Shown here in pieces: positions 59,720 to 64,000 of a stretch of 64,000 nucleotides of DNA. This DNA comes from Flavonifractor hominis (lineage in GTDB: Bacteria; Bacillota; Clostridia; Oscillospirales; Oscillospiraceae): NCBI RefSeq assembly GCF_040095835.1, contig NZ_JBBMFT010000004.1, positions 270,988-334,987 of the forward strand, written 5' to 3'. Below the pieces are notes generated by a model. It did no database searches. It was given only the letters and a program-made list of their open reading frames with translations, and was not told the origin of the DNA. Every line of letters begins with the position of its first letter. Position 1 is the first letter of the stretch. The position numbers were made by a program, and so were the translations under genes.

Positions 59720-59748
59720 AGTATAGGACGGACGGCGGCGTTTGTCAA
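59720..59748 (-). promoter_or_regulatory. Sigma-A promoter of the T-box/trpB transcript
   Basis: On the minus strand TTGACA, 17-nt spacer, TATACT. Confidence 0.85.
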
Positions 59749-59827
59749 GCCCCTTTTTAAAACGGATTTCTCCCAATCTGCTTTGCCTTGCCTGGCCCGG
59801 CTGCCGGTATATTTAAAAAAGCGGCGG

Positions 59828-59857
59828 GTATTGCCCGGGGAAAAGGGGGACATACTA
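59828..59857 (+). promoter_or_regulatory. Sigma-G-like promoter of the ger operon
   Basis: GTATT, 18-nt spacer, CATACTA. The -10 fits the forespore sigma-G consensus CATNHTA exactly and the -35 fits GNATR in 4 of 5 bases. It lies 45 nt before the gerA-type start codon, as in Bacillus ger operons. Confidence 0.55.
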
Positions 59858-59902
59858 CAAAAAGTTGGCACAGCCAAACGACCGTGCAGGGAGGCGAGGC
59901 AT

Positions 59903-61423
59903 ATGGGGATCTTCGGCCGTCGACGTGAGGCGGACGCACCCCACCCGAGAAAGAAGCCCCGGTTTGACGGGCCGCTGACACTGGAGCGGCTGAAGGAGAT
60001 CTTCCGGGACTGCGTGGACTTTGTCCAGCGACCGGTGCAGGTAGGAGGTGACCCGGCTCACAAAATTACCCTGTGTTATTTGGCCAGCATGGTAAAGATG
60101 GAGCGTATCAGCGACTATATCCTCCGGCCCCTGGCCCAGGATGAAGCGCTGGCCGGCGTACCTACCGCGGCCCAGGCCATGGAGCGCATGCGGGATGGAG
60201 CACTGTACAATCTGTGGGCCGCCGAGCGGGATACCTTGGACACCGCTGCGGCAGACCTGGTAGCGGGGTGGTGCCTGCTGTTCTTTCCAGGGGAGACCCG
60301 GGTGCTGTCCTTCTTTGTGGGAACCGAGGAAAAGCGCTCCATCAGCGCACCCAGCAATGAGACTGTGCTCAAGGGGGCCCGGGACGCCTTTGTGGAGAGT
60401 GTGCGCACCAACACCAGCATTGTGCGCCGCCATCTCAAGACTCCCGATCTGCGCATCCAGGAGCAGACGGTGGGACGGCAGTCGCTGACCATGGTGGACA
60501 TTTTATATATAGAGGGCATTACCGACCCGGCGCTGGTAGAGCGGGTGACCGGCCAGCTGGCGGACATCGACATTGATGCCGTGCTGGCCACCGGCAACAT
60601 TGAGGAATATATTGTCCCCGCCGTGTCTACCGCCTTTCCGCTCATCCAGTACACCGAGCGCTCCGACCGTTTCTGCGCCGGTCTGGCTGAGGGACGGGTG
60701 GGCATCCTGATCGACGGATTGCCGCTGGGGTATCTGGCCCCGGGGGTACTGGGGGACTTTCTCCGGGCCCCGCAGGACAAGTCCAGCAGTTGGATGCTGG
60801 CCACGGTTTTGACGGTGCTGCGCTACGTGTGTATGCTGGGGACCCTGCTGCTGCCGGCTCTCTATATCGCCATGGTCACCTTCCATCAGGAGATGATCCC
60901 GACACGACTGGCCCTGTCCATTATTGCGGCCAAGCAGGACGTGCCGTTTCGGTCGGTGTTTGAGGTAATTGTGCTGCTGCTGGCGTTTGAAATTTTGCAG
61001 GAGGCTGGACTGCGCCTGCCCCAGTCTATCGGCCAGACCGTCTCCATCATCGGCGGACTGGTGGTGGGTTCGGCTGCGGTAGAGGCCAAAATCGTCTCGC
61101 CAGCGGTGCTGATCGTGGTGGCCATCGCCGGTATCGCCGGGTACACCATGCCCTCTCAGGAACTGGCAGGGGCCCTGCGGATCTGGCGTTTTCTGCTGGC
61201 CCTGTGCGCCAGTGCGGCGGGACTGTTTGGAACCATCATGGCCGCGGCCGCTTTGGTGGTCCATCTGGCGGGGATTGAGAGCTTCGGAGTCTCCTATCTG
61301 ACCCCCTTTGCCGCCAATGCAGGTGAGCAGGTGGAGGGGCACGCCGTCCTGCGGGAGCCGCTGCCTCAGGTTAAGCAGCGCCCTGCGGCCCTGCGCACCC
61401 GCAACCGGAGGAATCAGCGATGA
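59903..61423 (+). CDS. Spore germinant receptor subunit A (GerA/SpoVAF family)
   Basis: 506 residues. The soluble N-terminal half ends with the family motif GRQSLTMVDILYIEGITD. GLAEGRVGILIDGLPLGYLAP follows, then about five membrane helices (from VLTVLRYVCMLGTLLLPALY to AAAALVVHLAG) and a basic C-terminal tail. With the B and C subunits it senses germinants in the spore inner membrane. GGGAGG and GAGG precede the ATG at 59903. A sigma-G-like promoter supports forespore expression. Confidence 0.93.
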   Translation: MGIFGRRREADAPHPRKKPRFDGPLTLERLKEIFRDCVDFVQRPVQVGGDPAHKITLCYLASMVKMERISDYILRPLAQDEALAGVPTAAQAMERMRDGALYNLWAAERDTLDTAAADLVAGWCLLFFPGETRVLSFFVGTEEKRSISAPSNETVLKGARDAFVESVRTNTSIVRRHLKTPDLRIQEQTVGRQSLTMVDILYIEGITDPALVERVTGQLADIDIDAVLATGNIEEYIVPAVSTAFPLIQYTERSDRFCAGLAEGRVGILIDGLPLGYLAPGVLGDFLRAPQDKSSSWMLATVLTVLRYVCMLGTLLLPALYIAMVTFHQEMIPTRLALSIIAAKQDVPFRSVFEVIVLLLAFEILQEAGLRLPQSIGQTVSIIGGLVVGSAAVEAKIVSPAVLIVVAIAGIAGYTMPSQELAGALRIWRFLLALCASAAGLFGTIMAAAALVVHLAGIESFGVSYLTPFAANAGEQVEGHAVLREPLPQVKQRPAALRTRNRRNQR

Positions 61424-62508
61424 GGCGGGCAGGTGTGTTGCTGCTGGCCGGGTTGCTGATGCTTTCATCCAGCGGATGCCGGCGGTATGCCGGGATGCTG
61501 CCCTATGCCCGGGAGATCGAGGACATGCAGCTCATGCAGACCCTTGGGGTGGACGGCGACGGAGAGCAGGGGGTAGCCGTTACTGCTTCCAGCGGGCAGT
61601 GGGATGGCCAGGCAGCTCAGGTGGTCTCCGGCGAGGCCGGGACCATCAGTGCTGCGGTGCTCTCCATGCAGGCCGAGGGGTCCTCCTACCTCTACTTTGG
61701 CCATGTAGGCCAGCTGCTGCTGGGGGAGGAACTGGCCGGCCGGGGGGCGGGAGAGTGCCTGGACTATGTGCTGCGGGACGTGGAGACCCGGCTGGACACC
61801 GCCCTCTATCTGGTGCAGGGCGGCACTGCCCGGCAGGCCATTGAGGCTGCCGCTCAGGACGGTTCGGCCGCAGGGCGGCTGGAAGCCATGGCCCAGGATG
61901 CGGGACTGTTGGCCTGGTCCATGCCGCGGACGGTGAACGAAGTCCTCTCTGATCTGACGGAACAGGGTGCTTCCTTTGCGCCTGCCATTCAGGCCGACAG
62001 CAGCCTGACCGCCGTGGGGTATGGCATTTTAAAAGATGGAAAGCTGGTCGGCTGGGCCGAGGGGGAGGCTGCCTTGGGCATCAATCTGCTTCAAAGCCGC
62101 ATGGACGCCGACGTGGTGGAGCTCCCTCTGCCCGATGGCGGTACCGCGGCCTTGCGGGTGGTGGGCGCCCGCACCTCGGTGCGCCCTGTATGTGAAAACG
62201 GGACGCTCACTGGCCTGCGTGTGGAATGCCGGGTGGACGCCAACCTGGCCGAAGGACAGGCCAATCTGGAAGAGCGGAGCCTCCATGCCGCATTGGAGAA
62301 GGCCCTGGAGGAGCGGGAGAGCCAGCGTATCCGGGCGGCGCTGGAGCTGGCCTGGCAGCTGGATGCTGACTATCTGGGCCTGCTGCGCACGGCGGCGCTG
62401 GTCCGCCCCTGGCTCAAAGACCAGCTGACCGGCCGGGATACGCTGGATGGGCTGAGCTGGGAGGTGTCCGTCACGGCGGACCTGCAGCGCAGCTATGAAG
62501 CGCGCTGA
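61420..62508 (+). CDS. Spore germinant receptor lipoprotein subunit C (GerAC family)
   Basis: 362 residues: lipoprotein signal MRRAGVLLLAGLLMLSSSGC, the GerAC domain with YAREIEDMQLMQTLGVDGDG near the N-terminus, and a C-terminal helical repeat of Glu/Leu-rich segments (LEERSLHAALEKALEER). It overlaps the A subunit stop (ATGA) and lies before the B subunit, giving gene order A-C-B rather than A-B-C. It should anchor on the outer face of the spore inner membrane. Confidence 0.88.
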   Translation: MRRAGVLLLAGLLMLSSSGCRRYAGMLPYAREIEDMQLMQTLGVDGDGEQGVAVTASSGQWDGQAAQVVSGEAGTISAAVLSMQAEGSSYLYFGHVGQLLLGEELAGRGAGECLDYVLRDVETRLDTALYLVQGGTARQAIEAAAQDGSAAGRLEAMAQDAGLLAWSMPRTVNEVLSDLTEQGASFAPAIQADSSLTAVGYGILKDGKLVGWAEGEAALGINLLQSRMDADVVELPLPDGGTAALRVVGARTSVRPVCENGTLTGLRVECRVDANLAEGQANLEERSLHAALEKALEERESQRIRAALELAWQLDADYLGLLRTAALVRPWLKDQLTGRDTLDGLSWEVSVTADLQRSYEAR

Positions 62509-62534
62509 GACGATACAAGAAAGGTAGTGGCCCC

Positions 62535-63626
62535 ATGTCCGACGATCACATTTCCATGCGCCAGGTGCTGACGCTCCTTTTTTCTGCGCTGCTCTCACCA
62601 GCAATCCGTCTGCTGCCCGGCCGCACTGCGGAGGCGGCGGGCACGGCGGCCTGGCTCACCTCTCTGGCTGCCCTGCCGGTGCTGCTGGGGTTGTGTTGGG
62701 TGCTTTTTTTCCTGCTGCGTCCGGCGGAGGGAAAGCCCCCGGTGGGCCTGGCGGGGGTGTTGGTGGAGGTGTTCGGACGGCCGGTGGGCAAGACCCTGTG
62801 CGTGCTCTATCTGCTGTGGGGGATCTTCCTGCTGTGTGCCAATACCAGGCTGGTGGCCTTGCGCTTTCTTTCCACCAGCTACCGCAACGCCCCGTTGGGG
62901 CTCTTTATGGTGGTGCTGCTGGCGGTCACCCTTTGGCTGACCTTGAAGCCTGTACGGGTTCTAGCCCGGGTGGGGGAGATCTTCTACCTGGCGCTGGCCA
63001 TTGGGCTGGGGGCCGCCCTGTTCTTCGGCGCATTTCAGATCCGGCCCAGAAATGTGCTGCCTGTCTGGGTGGAGGATGTGCCCGGCGTGCTCTCCGGGGC
63101 GGTGCCCGTACTGGGGCTGCTGGGATATGCAGTCTTTGCCGCCTTTATGAGTGAACATGTGCGTCCCCGAGCGGGAGACCGCCGACATGCTTTGCGCTGG
63201 GCCGCAGTGTTCTGCGTGGTACTCACTGCGCTGCAGCTGGTGTGCCTGGGCAGTTTTGGCCCCGGCCTTACTATACGGATGGACAGTCCCTTTTTTATGA
63301 TGGTCAAAGGAATCGGTGTGGAAGGGACCTTTCAGAGGGTGGAATCTCTCTTTATTTCTCTATGGGTGCTCTCTGATCTGGCACTGCTGGCGTTCCTTAC
63401 CAGCGCATGCGCCTCGCTGGTAAAGAGTACCTTTGCCAGACCAAGCCGCCGGTGGGGAACCGTGGTTATTGTAATTGTGGCATTGCTGGGCGCACTGCTG
63501 CTGTTTCCTGACGTATTTCTTCTGGACAAAATCACCCGTTGGATCATCCTGCCTGGCAATCTGATATTCGGCTTTTTGCTGCCTGCTTTGACGCTTTTGA
63601 CCAAACGGCTGCGCCGTCAGGTATAA
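62535..63626 (+). CDS. Spore germinant receptor subunit B (GerAB, APC superfamily)
   Basis: 363 residues with ten predicted membrane helices of the amino acid/polyamine transporter fold. LLFSALLSPAIRLLPGRTAEAAG is the helix 1 region that normally carries the GerAB ligand-site motif. It is the presumed germinant-binding subunit; the ligand cannot be read from the sequence. It starts 26 nt after the C subunit with GAAAGGTAG before the ATG. An imperfect inverted repeat GGTATA/TATACC at about 63665-63682 may end the operon. Confidence 0.88.
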   Translation: MSDDHISMRQVLTLLFSALLSPAIRLLPGRTAEAAGTAAWLTSLAALPVLLGLCWVLFFLLRPAEGKPPVGLAGVLVEVFGRPVGKTLCVLYLLWGIFLLCANTRLVALRFLSTSYRNAPLGLFMVVLLAVTLWLTLKPVRVLARVGEIFYLALAIGLGAALFFGAFQIRPRNVLPVWVEDVPGVLSGAVPVLGLLGYAVFAAFMSEHVRPRAGDRRHALRWAAVFCVVLTALQLVCLGSFGPGLTIRMDSPFFMMVKGIGVEGTFQRVESLFISLWVLSDLALLAFLTSACASLVKSTFARPSRRWGTVVIVIVALLGALLLFPDVFLLDKITRWIILPGNLIFGFLLPALTLLTKRLRRQV

Positions 63627-63723
63627 AGAGAGCATATCTTGGGGAAACTAGCGGAGGAAACCGGGTATATATTGTGTATACCTGGAGCTATAAAAAAAGT
63701 TGAAGAAAAACGGAAAAAAGGTG

Positions 63724-63752
63724 TTGACAAAAGGGAGGAAAGCTGGTATTCT
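63724..63752 (+). promoter_or_regulatory. Tandem strong promoter 1 (probable rRNA operon)
   Basis: TTGACA, 17-nt spacer, TATTCT, preceded by an A-rich UP-like stretch. First of three aligned promoters. Confidence 0.8.
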
Positions 63753-63850
63753 ATCTGAGCGCCTCACGAGAGGGCACTGAAAACTGAGAAATTGAGGAAG
63801 AGACCGAGGTAGAACCTGGACGGACTTCCGAAAGAATCAGAAAAAAGTGC

Positions 63851-63879
63851 TTGACAAACTCGAGGGCGTGTGGTAAACT
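63851..63879 (+). promoter_or_regulatory. Tandem strong promoter 2 (probable rRNA operon)
   Basis: TTGACA, 17-nt spacer, TAAACT, again after AAAAAAGTGC. It shares flanking bases AAAAAAGTNCTTGACAAA with promoter 3. Confidence 0.8.
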
Positions 63880-63974
63880 AAATGAGTTCGCGTCGGAAGA
63901 TACGAACGAGTTTGAAAAGGACAGAAATCAAGCGATTCGGAGCGAAAAGCTCTGAAAAAACTTGAAAAAAGTTC

Positions 63975-64000
63975 TTGACAAACGAAAAACGAAGTGCTAA
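63975..64000 (+). promoter_or_regulatory. Tandem strong promoter 3, cut by the window edge
   Basis: TTGACA, 17-nt spacer, then TAA at the last three bases, the start of a -10 that continues outside the window. No ORF occurs in 63627-64000; this 374-nt stretch is a promoter array with CTGAAAACTGAG, a leader-like word seen in Firmicutes rrn operons, between promoters 1 and 2. Confidence 0.75.

Noticed and set aside
1..64000. CRISPR arrays, insertion sequences, prophage genes, tRNA genes
   Set aside because: No repeat-spacer pattern, transposase, integrase, phage structural gene or tRNA cloverleaf was seen on either strand.

Overview
The window looks like a chromosomal segment of a high-GC, spore-forming, strictly fermentative member of the Clostridia, most likely an Oscillospiraceae-type gut bacterium (Flavonifractor/Intestinimonas-like; this placement is inference). 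The evidence is strong AGGAGG-type ribosome binding sites, sigma-A promoters with 17-nt spacers, rho-independent terminators after most operons, a Trp T-box, spore germination genes, an SLH-anchored hydrolase, and butyrate-type thiolase/CoA-transferase genes. The parA-parB-noc-rsmG block suggests the left end lies near the replication origin.

Layout. (1) 0-10.4 kb, minus strand: mgsA, minD, rsmG, mscL, a frame-broken small lipoprotein, serS, a coiled-coil membrane protein, parB, parA and noc with two parS sites, then a YitT permease-like protein and an SLH/GH18 protein. (2) 10.6-17.8 kb, plus strand: xanthine phosphoribosyltransferase, two tandem BMP-type nucleoside-binding lipoproteins, and their ABC ATPase and two permeases. 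(3) 17.8-18.2 kb: two copies of an ~88-nt repeat, each with a tiny ORF. (4) 18.2-21.8 kb: tadA, then mntP and accessory genes for a (seleno)molybdenum hydroxylase (yqeC, yqeB, an XdhC-type protein, a thioredoxin-fold protein). (5) 21.9-25.5 kb: two tandem ECF sigma/anti-sigma pairs, each behind a matching GAAAC-N17-CGnATA promoter. (6) 25.5-34.5 kb: a divergent module. Leftward are two fold-type-II PLP enzymes, a membrane protein, a dihydropyrimidinase/hydantoinase and mocA; rightward is a three-subunit xanthine dehydrogenase. (7) 34.5-37.3 kb: CoA-transferase subunits and thiolase with a Rex-like operator. (8) 37.3-40.6 kb: a GntR/ABC efflux-type operon. (9) 40.7-52.1 kb: HD hydrolase, then the glmU-prs-pth-mfd-prsA order common in Firmicutes. 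Here glmU has lost its pyrophosphorylase motifs, and a GNAT-VanW-dltA-dltC insert sits between pth and mfd. (10) 52.2-56.1 kb: an XRE regulator, a Spo0A-like response regulator and a Ca2+ P-type ATPase. (11) 56.1-59.7 kb: a Ptb-like phosphotransacylase, a CofE-like protein and a TrpB2-type tryptophan synthase under a Trp T-box. (12) 59.8-63.6 kb: a gerA-type germinant receptor operon behind a sigma-G-like promoter. (13) 63.7-64.0 kb: three tandem strong promoters that run off the window edge, most likely those of an rRNA operon.

How it fits together. The strongest theme is purine and nitrogen-heterocycle use: nucleoside uptake (10-18 kb), xanthine salvage (xpt), xanthine dehydrogenase with its cofactor maturation factors, and a ring-opening amidohydrolase transcribed with two PLP enzymes of unknown reaction. 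The divergent 25.5-34.5 kb module is the best candidate for an undescribed pathway.
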